From assembly GCF_003236335.1 (NCBI RefSeq), contig NZ_POUB01000003.1, positions 22,214-86,213 of the forward strand: 64,000 bases of DNA. The letters are read 5' to 3'. Made by a program: the position numbers and the translations under genes. This stretch comes from Micromonospora deserti. GTDB lineage: Bacteria > Actinomycetota > Actinomycetes > Mycobacteriales > Micromonosporaceae. Below the pieces are notes generated by a model. It was not told the origin of the DNA. It was given only the letters and a program-made list of their open reading frames with translations, and made no database searches. The stretch's first letter is position 1; each line of letters begins with the position of its first letter. Below, in pieces: positions 8,727 to 17,138 of the stretch.

Positions 8727-9365
8727 ATGTCAGAGATGACTCCATCCCAAGCCCCGAACCGGCGCGCCGACGCCCGCCGCAGCCAGGCGGCCATCCTCGA
8801 CGCGGCGGTCCACCTCCTCAACACCCACCCCGACGCCAGCGTCGAAGCCATCGCCACCGCCGCCGGCGTCACCCGGCAGACCGTCTACGCCCACTTCCCC
8901 TCGCGGCAGCGCCTGCTGGCCGCCGCCCTCGACCGGGTCACCGAGGAGACCGTCACCGCGATGGACACCGCCGACCCCGCCACCGGTTCGGCCGCGGACG
9001 CACTACTGCGCCTGCTCGACGCCGGCACCCGCACCGCCGGGCGCTACCGGGTACTGCTCCAGCAGATCAACTCGATTCCGGTGAGCCCGCAGGCCGACCA
9101 CGAACGCCACGTACCGGTCGCCGACCGCCTGCGGCGGGTGATCCGGCGCGGCCAGGATTCCGGCGAGTTCGACGACCAACTCCCCACCGACTGGCTCATC
9201 GCGGTCACCATCGCACTCGGTCACGCCGCGAGCGAGGAGGCCGACACCGGGCGCATGTCCGCCGACGAGGCGACCAGCGCGCTGCACACCAGCCTGCTCC
9301 GCGTGTTCGGCGCGACCGCCACCACGCCGCCTCCGCCCGCCGTCCGCGGGCCTCTTGCCGACTAG
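8727..9365 (+). CDS. TetR/AcrR family transcriptional regulator
   Basis: This protein has 212 residues. The N-terminal HTH runs RRSQAAILDAAVHLL to the recognition helix VTRQTVYAHFPSRQRLLAAAL. The C-terminal ligand domain is divergent, as usual, and ends in a Pro-rich tail. In-frame starts exist at 8664, 8727 and 8736. The first would place the palindrome inside the coding region, so I take 8727. The ligand is unknown; neighbours hint at a metal or small aromatic compound, which is weak inference. Confidence 0.85.
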   Translation: MSEMTPSQAPNRRADARRSQAAILDAAVHLLNTHPDASVEAIATAAGVTRQTVYAHFPSRQRLLAAALDRVTEETVTAMDTADPATGSAADALLRLLDAGTRTAGRYRVLLQQINSIPVSPQADHERHVPVADRLRRVIRRGQDSGEFDDQLPTDWLIAVTIALGHAASEEADTGRMSADEATSALHTSLLRVFGATATTPPPPAVRGPLAD

Positions 9366-9439
9366 ATGCGGGCCGTTCACCTGTCGGGAGGTACGGGGCG
9401 TCAGCGGCAGGGATGGTAGGCGGGCCAGACAAGCCGACC

Positions 9440-9780
9440 TGCCCCTCACCCGACGCGGCCCCACCTCACCCCTGGACGTGTCTGGGCCGACTCTCCAGCA
9501 TCAGGTGCGACGCATCCGTCCAGCATGTGGCGGGACAGCGGGGGTTCCTGCGGAACACCACCTTCTGGTCCCGGATGTTCCGGCGGCGTCAGTCGGCCTG
9601 GTCGGGGTGATTCCACACGACCTGCGGCACGGCAGCGAGTTTGGTCATGGCGGGCGCCAACATCAACACGTGCAGCGGATGCTCGGACACGCCTCGGCGT
9701 CGATGACGTCGGACGTGCACGTCGGCCTACTCGGTCCTGACCCGAACGCGGTGACGCATCGGCTGGGTCAAGTGGTCGCC
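9440..9780 (+). pseudogene. Decayed tyrosine-recombinase (integrase) C-terminal remnant
   Basis: Fragments in different plus-strand frames align to the integrase remnant at 14985-15529: RNTTFWSRMF corresponds to RNTNFRTRVF, then PHDLRH, AGANIN and VQRMLGHASASMT. At least two frameshifts separate them. The catalytic segment reads DVHVGLL where the other copy has DVYAGLF, so the nucleophilic Tyr is lost. It lies just upstream of the terminator/tRNA-like repeat, as integrases usually lie beside their att site. Confidence 0.75.
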
Positions 9781-9833
9781 GCGTGCGATGTGTGGACCAT
9801 TCGAGGATCGCTGGCGGCGCCGTGGTCGATCTC

Positions 9834-9910
9834 GGAAACGGCGAAGCCCAGGTCGCTGACCTGGGCTTCTTTACCGAGCCGCCTGACGGAATCGAACCGT
9901 CGACCTACGC
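9834..9910. repeat. Attachment-site repeat, copy A (left block)
   Basis: These 77 bases recur at 15504-15580 with a single mismatch (T at 9871 against G). The block holds a terminator hairpin followed by the 3' end of a tRNA gene on the minus strand. Both copies sit directly after an integrase remnant, which marks them as attachment sites of related elements. Confidence 0.8.
9843..9869 (+). terminator. Terminator hairpin after integrase remnant A
   Basis: GAAGCCCAGGTC and its exact complement GACCTGGGCTTC flank a GCT loop, followed by TTT. The stem is 12 bp and perfect. Confidence 0.7.
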
Positions 9911-9918
9911 ATTACGAG
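9877..9918 (-). tRNA. tRNA-Thr(CGT)-like 3' fragment (not a functional tRNA)
   Basis: Read on the minus strand it gives a loop CTCGTAA with anticodon CGT, the 3' anticodon strand TGCGT, variable AGGTC, T-arm GACGG/TTCGATT/CCGTC and acceptor AGGCGGC. The 5' side (TTGAT before the loop) does not pair, and D-arm and 5' acceptor are absent. It is a partial copy of a tRNA 3' half, as integrating elements carry in their att sites. Confidence 0.6.
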
Positions 9919-10226
9919 ATCAAGTTGCCCACCTCGGTCTACCTGCCCTAACCCCGCCTGGCCTGCGGAAATCCCTCTCGGCATCTCACAGTGTCGGTGG
10001 TCGCGGTCCGGCCTCTTGAGGACTAAATGAGGACTGACGCAGTGCGATGCCGCCATATGATCCGTAGATTCCCAAGAGCGGGCCACAACCGTTCGGCAAG
10101 GTTCGACTCCCCCTGGTCCTTGCGATTTCCGCAACTCGATCGGTCCGGTCTCGTCCGGCTCAGTTCGCCCCGGTGGCTCCCACCTGTGGCTCCCAAACCT
10201 GTCCCCTGGGGACCCTGGTCGCCGCC

Positions 10227-10272
10227 GGCCTGGCGCGGAACGCGGCCCGGAGGGAGCCTTCCGCGCCAGGCC
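10227..10272 (-). terminator. Terminator hairpin of the LamG gene
   Basis: A perfect 14-bp inverted repeat (GGCCTGGCGCGGAA and its complement) encloses 18 bases and lies 25 bases beyond the stop codon at 10297. No T run is visible, as is common in high-GC actinobacteria. The rest of 9950-10226 shows no supported gene. Confidence 0.6.
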
Positions 10273-10296
10273 CAGCGTGGGTCGTCAAGCGTCGGT

Positions 10297-11898
10297 TCAG
10301 AGAGCCTGCTCGGTGAAGAGGCGCTGCACGTCCGCCTCGTTCAGCACGCCCTGGTACACGCCGAGGTCATCGACCTGTCCGTACAACCATCCGTCGGGTC
10401 CTGCGGGTGTGGTCGACCGGCCGACCAGGAGGGCACCCGGCGCCTGTCGGGGCTGCCAGGCGGCGTTCAGTCCGACCGCCCCGGCCGCCGTCCCGTCCAC
10501 GTAGAGCCGCGCCTGCCGGTGAGTGGCGTCGAGGACCGCCACGAGGTGGTGCCACTGGTCGACGGCAGTCGCCGGTGCGGTCGCGTAGGTAGTGGCGGGG
10601 TCGTCAGCCCCGTCGGCCACTGCGAACACCCACTGGCCACCGTTGTTCGGTTCGTAGGCGACGCGGAAGGCGCTACGGTCCACATCGTCCTGCGACAGGA
10701 CCGTCTGCGCGCCCTGAGCCGGGTCCAGGCGCACCCAGGTCGAGACCGTGAACGACTGGTCGGTGCGGAGCACGGGTCCGTCCTGCCACACCGGGTTCTG
10801 CGGCTCGCCCAGGTTGGTCTGGGTGCGGGCGTACTCCCGGGTCGCCTCGCCGTAGTGCGGGTCAGACGGATCGTCGATCCAGTGGGTGCCGTCGAGCGCG
10901 AGGGCGCTGCTGCCCCGGTGGCCGTCGGACGCGATGAAAGCGCCCTGGGTGAGGGCGAGCTGGCGTCCGAAGGCGGTGGAGTCAGGTGCGGAGCAGAGGG
11001 TCGGGTCGAGGTTCTCCTCGTAGCACGGGGTCGCCGCCTCGAAGTTCCATCCCCCGACCTGCCATGGCTGCAGCAGACCCGGCTCGTTGAACCCTCCGGA
11101 GTCCGGGTCGGAGGCGAGCCAGCCGGTAAAGTCCTTGCCGACCAGCACTCGGTCGTACGCCCGGACGTTGGCCAGGTTGCCCTGCCACCAGGTGGTGTCG
11201 CCGCGGCCCAGCCGGACCTCGCCGGACGGGTCGTTGACTGCGGTCACGTTGCCCACCGTCGCCTCCGCCACTCCGTCCACCCAGAGGGTGAGCGTCCGTG
11301 CGGTGACATCGTGCACGACCGCCAGGTGCGTCCAGAGCCCGATCTGGGGTGCCGACGTCGACCGAGCGATGGACACCTTGCCGCCCTTGCCGGTCTTCGA
11401 CGGCATCTGGACCTGCCACCGGTCGCTGGTCTTGTCATAGCCGACGGAGAGGGTGGCCTGGCCGGCGCTGGCCTTGCTGGCGAAGACCCGGCTGACGGAC
11501 GTGTCGGTGAGCCGCACCCAGGCAGCGAGAGAGAAGGTCCCGGCGGTGTTCAGGGCCGAGGGTGACGCCGACAGGGACGACGAGGTGCCGTCGAAGGCCA
11601 CCGTCTGGCCACCGACAAACCGGGCGTCGTCCTGCCAGGAGATGCCCGAGCCGGTCAGCGGGGTGTCGCCGCCAACCGCTGGCTGCCCGTCGGCGAGTCC
11701 CTGCGCCTGGGTTATCCCCGGATATGCCTCCAACCCCCACATCGCCGTCGCCGGGGACGGCCGGTCGAGGGTGGTGGCGCGGGGCTTTGCGTCCGCCGTG
11801 GTGGCTGCGGCAAGGGGTAGCAGCGCGGCGGTGAAGGCCACGGCCAGGCGCAGTGCGGCCTTGCGGGCAGGGCCGAAGAAGTAAATGTGGTTAGTCAT
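10297..11898 (-). CDS. Secreted protein with two LamG/concanavalin-like jellyroll domains
   Basis: This protein of 533 residues starts at ATG 11898 with GGAAGG upstream. A positively charged N terminus, a hydrophobic stretch (AALRLAVAFTAALLPLAAA) and ADA-KP give a Sec signal peptide, so the protein is exported. Two LamG-like domains follow, about residues 85-260 (FSLAAWVRLTD ... WTHLAVVHD ... GNLANVRAYDRVL) and 345-530 (FTVSTWVRLDP ... WHHLVAVLD ... GQVDDLGVYQGVL). Such pairs bind carbohydrates or form adhesin and enzyme modules; no catalytic domain is visible. Cys residues between them may form a disulphide. Confidence 0.85.
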   Translation of the reverse strand: MTNHIYFFGPARKAALRLAVAFTAALLPLAAATTADAKPRATTLDRPSPATAMWGLEAYPGITQAQGLADGQPAVGGDTPLTGSGISWQDDARFVGGQTVAFDGTSSSLSASPSALNTAGTFSLAAWVRLTDTSVSRVFASKASAGQATLSVGYDKTSDRWQVQMPSKTGKGGKVSIARSTSAPQIGLWTHLAVVHDVTARTLTLWVDGVAEATVGNVTAVNDPSGEVRLGRGDTTWWQGNLANVRAYDRVLVGKDFTGWLASDPDSGGFNEPGLLQPWQVGGWNFEAATPCYEENLDPTLCSAPDSTAFGRQLALTQGAFIASDGHRGSSALALDGTHWIDDPSDPHYGEATREYARTQTNLGEPQNPVWQDGPVLRTDQSFTVSTWVRLDPAQGAQTVLSQDDVDRSAFRVAYEPNNGGQWVFAVADGADDPATTYATAPATAVDQWHHLVAVLDATHRQARLYVDGTAAGAVGLNAAWQPRQAPGALLVGRSTTPAGPDGWLYGQVDDLGVYQGVLNEADVQRLFTEQAL

Positions 11899-12445
11899 TG
11901 CACCTTCCCCGTGAAGATTGTGGAGAGGAGCGGCTAGGAAGACGATCATCTAGCCGAGTCGCCGGGACAGTGTCACAAGACGGCCGGCGGACCGCTACCC
12001 CCTATCGGTGCTGTAGGCGCGACCCTAGCGGGTGGGCAGCGAAAGCGGGCTAGGCGGATCTCCTCGTCGGGCAGTCGTAGACCTTCCGGCCTCCCCAGAC
12101 GGGGACAAGGTGGAGCGCCTCATCAGCCGAACGACCTTGGCCCCGTCCGGGGAGGCTGGTAGCCCTTGTGGTGCCCGGCGAGGTGATCCGCCCCGGCATC
12201 TCTGAGGAGGGCCGGGGTTCGGGGCGGAGCCCCGAGGTCTTCGGGTCTTGGTCGTCCCCAAGCGTGGCCGGCCGGCCCGGCCGGTGCCGGCCGGAGGTCG
12301 CCAGCAGGCCGGGGCCGGGCCGGCGCGGCCCGCTTGCGGGCCGCCTTGATCCCTGAAAGAGGCCAATTCGGCAGTGACTTCGGACTCCACTTCGGCACTC
12401 CGGCACTTCGGGGCACTCCCGGCAATCCAGAGTCGCACCAGCTGC
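11899..12445. other. Intergenic stretch with no supported gene
   Basis: About 550 bases between the LamG start and the hairpin below. The long frames here are Arg/Pro/Gly-rich with no domain character, typical of chance open frames in high-GC DNA. The first 40 bases carry the LamG ribosome-binding region. Confidence 0.5.
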
Positions 12446-12505
12446 AGCAGTGAGTGGTCTCGCTCATCGCGTGGAACGCGAGCACGGGCGAGACCACTCA
12501 GTGCT
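12446..12505 (-). terminator. Large two-tier stem-loop after the CU044_5270 gene
   Basis: 18-base arms (12446-12463 and 12488-12505) pair with one mismatch around the core GTGGTCTCGC/GCGAGACCAC. The loop contains a second perfect hairpin CGCGT-GGA-ACGCG at 12468-12480. It lies 49 bases past the stop at 12555, so a transcript end is the simplest reading. There is no U tract. Confidence 0.55.
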
Positions 12506-12554
12506 GTGGGTCTGAGGGTGTTTGGTGGTCGCTGTGGGACCTACGAGCGGTGGA

Positions 12555-13715
12555 TCAGTTGTGGGGTGTGGTTCCGATCTTGTTCACGGTGCTGGTGCTG
12601 ACTGCGGTGTAGGCGATGGTCGTGCCGGGCTTGATGGCGCCGGCGGTGCGGGTGATGACTTGGCGTTCGCCGATGAATTCGCCGGTAGCGGGGTCGATGA
12701 GGATGTCGTGTCGTTCGCCGTCGGTGTCCATGCCGAGTGCGGTGCCGGTGCGGCCGTCGAGGTTGACGGAGTGCTCCACGACCTTGAGGGAGGGCACGAG
12801 GGCGAGAGCGCGGTACAGAGCGGCGCGGAGGTCGGCGGGCAGCAGGCCGGTGCGTAGCGCGTCGGCGGCGTAGACGAGCAGTTCGACGTCGCCGCGGTCG
12901 TTGCCCTCGTCTGCACCGGGTGCGTCGGCACGCAGCCGCTCGAGCAGCTTGTGCGGATCGCGGGGCAGGCCAGCCATCCACTCCTCGGTCGGCATCTGCC
13001 ACCCTGCGGGCATGCCGACGCAAGGTTCGCGGCCGTCGTCCTTGGCGTTGAAGTCGCCGCACGGGGCGACCTCGGCCGGGCCCTGCTGCGGCCCCTCAAG
13101 CGGCAGGCCGACGGCCTTGGCGTCCTGCTCGGTCCCGGCGATCCACGTGCGGTTTCCGGTGGTGCTGGTTCGCTTCATCCACTGCTGGGACCACACGGTG
13201 GGCACCCACAGTTCCTGAAGCCCCTCACTGAGGTACTCGATGTGCTTGCCGTCCGGGCCGGCGGTGCCCCTCCCACTCCAGCCGTGGGTGGCGATGTAGC
13301 GGTACTGGCCAGGCTGAATCGCTGGGTCGCCGGTGCCGGTCTTGGCCGCGGCCGCGGTGAGGACGGCGGCAGCGGCGCTGTCGATCGGCGCTCGGCCACC
13401 GAGGGGCAGTGACGGTGCCACGAGGGCACCGGTGGCGACCGCGGCTGCCGCGGCGGCCGCGACCAGCCACCGCCGGGTACGGCGGCGGGCCTGGGTACGG
13501 TGGGTCCGCGGTGGGTCGGTGATCGTGGGGGTGGACTGTTCGGTGACGGTCATCGGTTTCCTTTCGTGATGTGGTGCTCCTACGGCGGCCATCAGGTCGG
13601 CGCGTGCGGCGGCCAGTGCACGTCCGTCGGTGGGCACGTCAGAGCGAAACGCGGCCAGCGCGGCGTCCAGTTCGTTTTCTGGCCACATCCGGTACAGGTT
13701 GTCGTGTTCGGGCAT
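12555..13715 (-). CDS. CU044_5270 family membrane-anchored protein, putative anti-sigma partner
   Basis: A 386-residue protein. The cytoplasmic N terminus (MWPENELDAALAAFRSDVP) is followed by an Arg/Thr-rich stretch, a single transmembrane helix (about residues 84-107), and a long extracytoplasmic domain with the YRYIATHGW start and DPATGEFIGERQV end that I recognise from CU044_5270 proteins. These sit beside ECF sigma genes in actinobacteria and are presumed sigma regulators. Here the start is three bases after the sigma gene's stop, strongly supporting co-expression. Confidence 0.8.
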   Translation of the reverse strand: MPEHDNLYRMWPENELDAALAAFRSDVPTDGRALAAARADLMAAVGAPHHERKPMTVTEQSTPTITDPPRTHRTQARRRTRRWLVAAAAAAAVATGALVAPSLPLGGRAPIDSAAAAVLTAAAAKTGTGDPAIQPGQYRYIATHGWSGRGTAGPDGKHIEYLSEGLQELWVPTVWSQQWMKRTSTTGNRTWIAGTEQDAKAVGLPLEGPQQGPAEVAPCGDFNAKDDGREPCVGMPAGWQMPTEEWMAGLPRDPHKLLERLRADAPGADEGNDRGDVELLVYAADALRTGLLPADLRAALYRALALVPSLKVVEHSVNLDGRTGTALGMDTDGERHDILIDPATGEFIGERQVITRTAGAIKPGTTIAYTAVSTSTVNKIGTTPHN

Positions 13716-13718
13716 TAC

Positions 13719-14339
13719 TCAGTCCTCCTTCCGTGCCTGGGTAGGCTCGCTGTGACCGCCAGGTGCGGATAGCTGGGCTTGGAGTTGGCGGCGTACGCGG
13801 TGCAGCCGTGAGCGGACGGTGCCGACCGGGATGCCGAGTGCCTCGGCGATTTCGACGCTGTCCATCTCGGCCCAGGAGGCCAGCAGCAGCACGTCGCGGT
13901 CGCCGTCGAATAACGCGGCCAGCGCACCGGCGAGTCGGCGTGCGGTTACCGCAGCGTCGACCCGCTCGACCACGCGGCTCTGGTCCCCCGGGTCGTGGCG
14001 TTCGACGGTTCCCACGGCACGGGCGGCAGCGTGGAGTCCACGGACCTCCTGCCGCACGTGTCGGCGCAGCAGGTTCGTCGCGATCCCGTACAGCCAAGAC
14101 CGCACCGTGGCGCGAGCCGGCTCGTACTGGTACCGCTCGCGCAGGGCGACGAGGAAAGTCTCCGAGACCAGGTCGTTGGCGGTCTCCTGACCCACCCGCC
14201 GTGCCAGGTACCGGTGCAACGGCCGGGCGTATGCGTCAAAGAGCACCCCGAACACCTTCGCCGGCTCCGGCCCGTCCAAGCGGGGCCGGTCGACGCCGGC
14301 CGGTGGCTCATCGGCGACGAACCCGCTGTCGTCAGTCAT
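13719..14339 (-). CDS. ECF-type RNA polymerase sigma factor
   Basis: This is a 206-residue sigma-70 family protein. Region 2 is seen as FDAYARPLHRYLARRVGQETANDLVSETFLVAL and ATVRSWLYGIATNLLRRHVR; region 4 as DRDVLLLASWAEMDSVEIAEALGIPVGTVRSRLHRVRRQL. ATG 14339 fits the start of conserved sequence better than upstream GTG/ATG options. It directs core polymerase to a small regulon, probably including itself, and is probably restrained by the downstream membrane protein. Confidence 0.88.
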   Translation of the reverse strand: MTDDSGFVADEPPAGVDRPRLDGPEPAKVFGVLFDAYARPLHRYLARRVGQETANDLVSETFLVALRERYQYEPARATVRSWLYGIATNLLRRHVRQEVRGLHAAARAVGTVERHDPGDQSRVVERVDAAVTARRLAGALAALFDGDRDVLLLASWAEMDSVEIAEALGIPVGTVRSRLHRVRRQLQAQLSAPGGHSEPTQARKED

Positions 14340-14496
14340 CGCGTACACACCTGTTGTTGCCCGATAGCCAGCCCGGCGTTCACCCAGCCAGCGTGACCCC
14401 CGCCACAGCACCCCGCCGCAGGGCCCGACCCGAGCTCTTTATTACGGGGTGTCGGCACCGCTGCTTGGGTAGCTGCCGCTTCGGCGGGCTAGCAAC

Positions 14497-14712
14497 CTAA
14501 CCGTCGGGGGTGCGGATCTCTTCGTAGAGGTCGTCTGCGGCGCTGGATCCTCGTTACGGCTCGCGGCGGAGTGTCGCGGCGAAGCGGCCGAGCGCTTCTT
14601 GATCCGAGAGATTTGGCGGTCTGCTGGTAGGTCGAGGATTGGCCGGATGGCTGCGGTGGCGGAGTCAAGGTCGCCGATTTGGAGGTAGGCGGTGCCTTGG
14701 TAGACGTGGGCT
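14497..14712 (-). pseudogene. C-terminal remnant of an HTH/TPR regulator
   Basis: The minus strand encodes WAVHLAHVYQGTAYLQIGDL, then DSATAAIRPILDLPADRQ, then RISRIKKR. After frame changes come GRFAATLRREP and SSAADDLYEEIRTPDG-stop. This is the usual end of actinobacterial XRE/TPR proteins, cut by frameshifts and missing its N-terminal three quarters. Its upstream edge coincides with the end of the IS481 fragment, so the insertion probably truncated it. Confidence 0.6.
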
Positions 14713-14983
14713 AGGTGTACTGCCCAGGGAGGTTGGTCAACCTGGTGATGGGGGGCCGGCCTCCTATGGCGGTGTGGGGCCGGTGGTGATTGTAGTGATG
14801 AAGCCAGGCGGGCAGGGCTGCTCGGCGGGCGTGTTCGGAGCTGTAGAAACGTCGTAGTGACCAACCGTCGGTCATGGTGCGGTGGAAGCGTTCGATCTTG
14901 CCGTTGGTTTGGGGTCGGTAGGGGTGGGTCTTCTTCGGCCGGATGCCGAGGTGGTGGCAGGCGTCGAGCCAGGCGTAGGACTT
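14711..14983 (-). mobile_element. IS481-family transposase, 3' fragment
   Basis: The reading frame to TAG at 14711 gives AWLDACHHLGIRPKKTHPYR, PQTNGKIERFHRT, and LHHYNHHRPHTAIGGRPPI. This is the C-terminal part of the DDE integrase core of IS481 transposases, including the last catalytic Glu (KIERFH). The N-terminal two thirds are missing and the frame abuts an integrase remnant on the opposite strand near 14985. No terminal inverted repeat could be paired. Confidence 0.8.
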
Positions 14984-14984
14984 G

Positions 14985-15529
14985 CGTCGGCGCTGCGGGT
15001 GTCGCGGCTGGATCTGCTGCGGCGGGTGACGGTGGCTGTGGCGTTCGCGGAGGTTGGCGGGGAACTGGTGGAGGGCACGCCGAAGAACCACCAGCGCCGG
15101 TCGGCGCCGATCCCGCGCTTCCTCGTCGACGAGCTGGCCGCGCACGTCGCCGGAAAGCGCCGCGACGAGCTGGTGTTCACCGCACCCAACGGCGGACCAC
15201 TGCGCAACACGAACTTCCGGACGCGGGTCTTCGGGCCGGCGGCGGCATCGGTCGGGCTGGCCGGGCTCACGCCGCACGACCTGCGGCACACGGCGGCGAG
15301 TCTGGCGGTGGCGGCCGGCGCGAACGTCAAGGCAGTGCAGCGGATGCTCGGGCACGCCTCCGCGTCGATGACCCTCGACGTGTACGCGGGCCTGTTCGGC
15401 GACGACCTGGACGCCGTCGCGAACCGGCTGGACGAGGCGGTCGCGGCGCGGGATGCGGACTATTTGCGGACTGGGACGGCCGCCGGCGGCGTCGTCGATC
15501 TTGGGAAACGGCGAAGCCCAGGTCGCTGA
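14985..15529 (+). pseudogene. Tyrosine recombinase (integrase), C-terminal half
   Basis: An open frame from about 14985 to TGA 15527-15529 encodes ALRVSRLDLLRR, GTPKNHQRRSAPIPRFLVDE, RNTNFRTRVFGP, LTPHDLRHTAASLA, VQRMLGHASASMTLDVYAGL. The late catalytic residues His-x-x-Arg (HDLRH) and the nucleophile Tyr (DVYAGL) are intact. The N-terminal core-binding domain is gone, replaced by the oppositely oriented IS481 fragment, so it cannot be a full integrase. The attachment repeat follows at once. Confidence 0.8.
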
Positions 15530-15580
15530 CCTGGGCTTCTGTACCGAGCCGCCTGACGGAATCGAACCGTCGACCTACGC
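15504..15580. repeat. Attachment-site repeat, copy B (left block)
   Basis: This is the 77-base partner of 9834-9910, one mismatch. It contains a 12-bp terminator hairpin (15513-15539) and 34 bases of a tRNA 3' end on the minus strand (15547-15580). Sequence similarity to copy A stops right after CCTACGC, and similarity to copy C begins at that same heptamer, so CCTACGC is the likely crossover zone. Confidence 0.8.
15513..15539 (+). terminator. Terminator hairpin after integrase remnant B
   Basis: Same 12-bp perfect stem and GCT loop as the copy at 9843-9869, here followed by TGT rather than TTT. Confidence 0.65.
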
Positions 15581-15726
15581 TTACCGAACGTCACGGCCCT
15601 GAGCTTGTCATTGACCGCCAGAACCCATCACTGACCTGCACAGACGCAATCGTCAGCTTGTCAACACTCGTCACTGATAGTCGACCCTTAGCAGGGGTTT
15701 TCGGGGGGTAAACGGGGGCACCGTTG
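15574..15726. repeat. Attachment-site repeat, copy B (right block)
   Basis: Related to 25084-25237 in direct orientation. Both begin CCTACGCTTACCGAA, share CTGCACAGACGC near the middle, and end in a nearly identical 36/37-base block (15691-15726 and 25201-25237) that differs by one A. Between these blocks identity is only moderate by eye. Confidence 0.75.
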
Positions 15727-15861
15727 ACCCGTTGCCGGGACGTTCACGGCCCCACCAGGCACCCTTTCCAGGCACCAGTCGCCCTGCCAACGTCGCGCGC
15801 GCCTGGCAGGTCACTGATCCCAGAAGCTGGCTTCGCCATCACGTCGGCGGTCACGTCGGGT

Positions 15862-16191
15862 CTACTCGTCGTCGGCGTCTGGGTTATCCACCGCATTGAT
15901 CTGCATTGGATCCGGTTTGACGGGAGCAGGGGTAGGCATCGGGCCTAGCCCAATCTGCTCGAGCGCATCGTGCAACGTTCCTCGAAGCTGGGTGGCGGCA
16001 TCTCGCTTGGCCTGAAGGTAGGCGAGGTGCGCAGCAGCTCCCCCAGCCGAGCCCGCGTTTTCATACCCGCCCCAAACCTCCGCTTAGTGGTAGTTCCCGC
16101 CGGTGTTGTCGATGCGAGCTACCCAGAAGACCTTGCCACGCTTCCGCACGGTCCAATACGTACCGTCAGCGGTGTAGTTCCTGTAAGCCAT
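15862..16191 (-). pseudogene. Small gene with an in-frame stop
   Basis: From ATG 16191 the frame encodes MAYRNYTADGTYWTVRKRGK then VFWVARIDNTGGNYH and TAA at 16084-16086. The same frame continues with helical, protein-like sequence (HLAYLQAKRDAATQLRGTL) and an acidic Pro-rich tail to a second stop at 15862. One nonsense change in a roughly 109-residue protein explains this; alternatively only the 35-residue peptide is made. I do not recognise the family. Confidence 0.4.
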
Positions 16192-16484
16192 GGATCTACG
16201 CTAGACATGGCATCGGAGCCTGCGGATACCACAAAGGCTCCGAAAGCTTGACGGACGGGCGCTATCGGTGTTCCTACCGATCCGATATGCCTCACAACCT
16301 GTCCCGGCGCCTTGGCATGGACGGTCCCGGTGGCGGGCCCCGCAAGATCGCTACCGTCCCGGGCTCCTCCAGGCCACGAGGGGCGACACCGGTACCACAG
16401 TGTCGCCGCACGGAGATCCAGACCCGGCAGCTTAGAGTCACGGTCGAGGCCCGGAACCGTCGCTGCCGCCGTGAGGAGATAGAG

Positions 16485-16862
16485 ATGACTAAATTTATCT
16501 GGGTGAGCGTTGCGCAACCGCTATACGTTGCCCGCACCGGCATGGAGCGCAGTCTCCTCGGCGGCGGCCCCAACAAGACTGAGGAGGAGTGGCAAGACAC
16601 GCTGGAAAGCGCGCAGAGCGGGTTGGACCACTTCTGCCGACCCGAGCGCGTCTACGGCCTCGGCACGAGCGACGACGCCGGCGAGGACGCCCGTCCGGCG
16701 TACCTGACCGCGTCCGGGATCTACCACGACACTGGGCGCAAGGACAGCGAGGTCTACGTGACAGGCGACGATCCGGCCACGGCGGAGGCCGACGCCCGGA
16801 AGTGGGTCTCGAACTGGCTGGAGCGGGCGAAGACAAGGGTGAGCGACCTGGACGCCGACTGA
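16485..16862 (+). CDS. Hypothetical protein, 125 residues
   Basis: ATG 16485 has GAGGAG seven bases upstream, which decides this start over the long upstream extension. The protein is soluble and acidic at its end, with WVSVAQPLYVARTGMERSLL at the N terminus and a Trp/Glu-rich C-terminal helix (DARKWVSNWLERAK). I recognise no domain. It lies between the first island gene and a strong terminator and is transcribed alone. Confidence 0.6.
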   Translation: MTKFIWVSVAQPLYVARTGMERSLLGGGPNKTEEEWQDTLESAQSGLDHFCRPERVYGLGTSDDAGEDARPAYLTASGIYHDTGRKDSEVYVTGDDPATAEADARKWVSNWLERAKTRVSDLDAD

Positions 16863-16955
16863 ACTTGCGGATGGGATTGGCGTCGTCGCCGACGCGAGGA
16901 ACGAACGGCAACCTGCTGACCGTGGAAGCCAGCTTACCGTTGTACGAGCGTCTGT

Positions 16956-16986
16956 ACGACGCCCCGGCATGATGCCGGGGCGTCGT
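16956..16986 (+). terminator. Strong terminator hairpin
   Basis: ACGACGCCCCGGCAT, a single G, then the exact complement ATGCCGGGGCGTCGT: 15-bp arms. It sits 93 bases after the 125-residue gene and could also stop convergent transcription from the minus strand. Confidence 0.7.
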
Positions 16987-17138
16987 TCGCGCCTACTCGA
17001 ACATCGAGTCGCTCCCCGATTGTGTGGCTGCCCCGGTGAACACTGTTCCCCGTCAACACCTCTCACCCGGCGAGCCACTGGATGAGGATGACGCGGCGTC
17101 GTACCGGTGTCCTAGAGTGCCGCCATGGCCGACCGCAC

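Noticed and set aside
12025..12438. 137-residue minus-strand ORF
   Set aside because: Low-complexity Arg/Pro/Gly composition, no ribosome site, no recognised domain.
15970..16251. 93-residue plus-strand ORF
   Set aside because: Antisense to the better-composed minus-strand frame with a plausible start at 16191.
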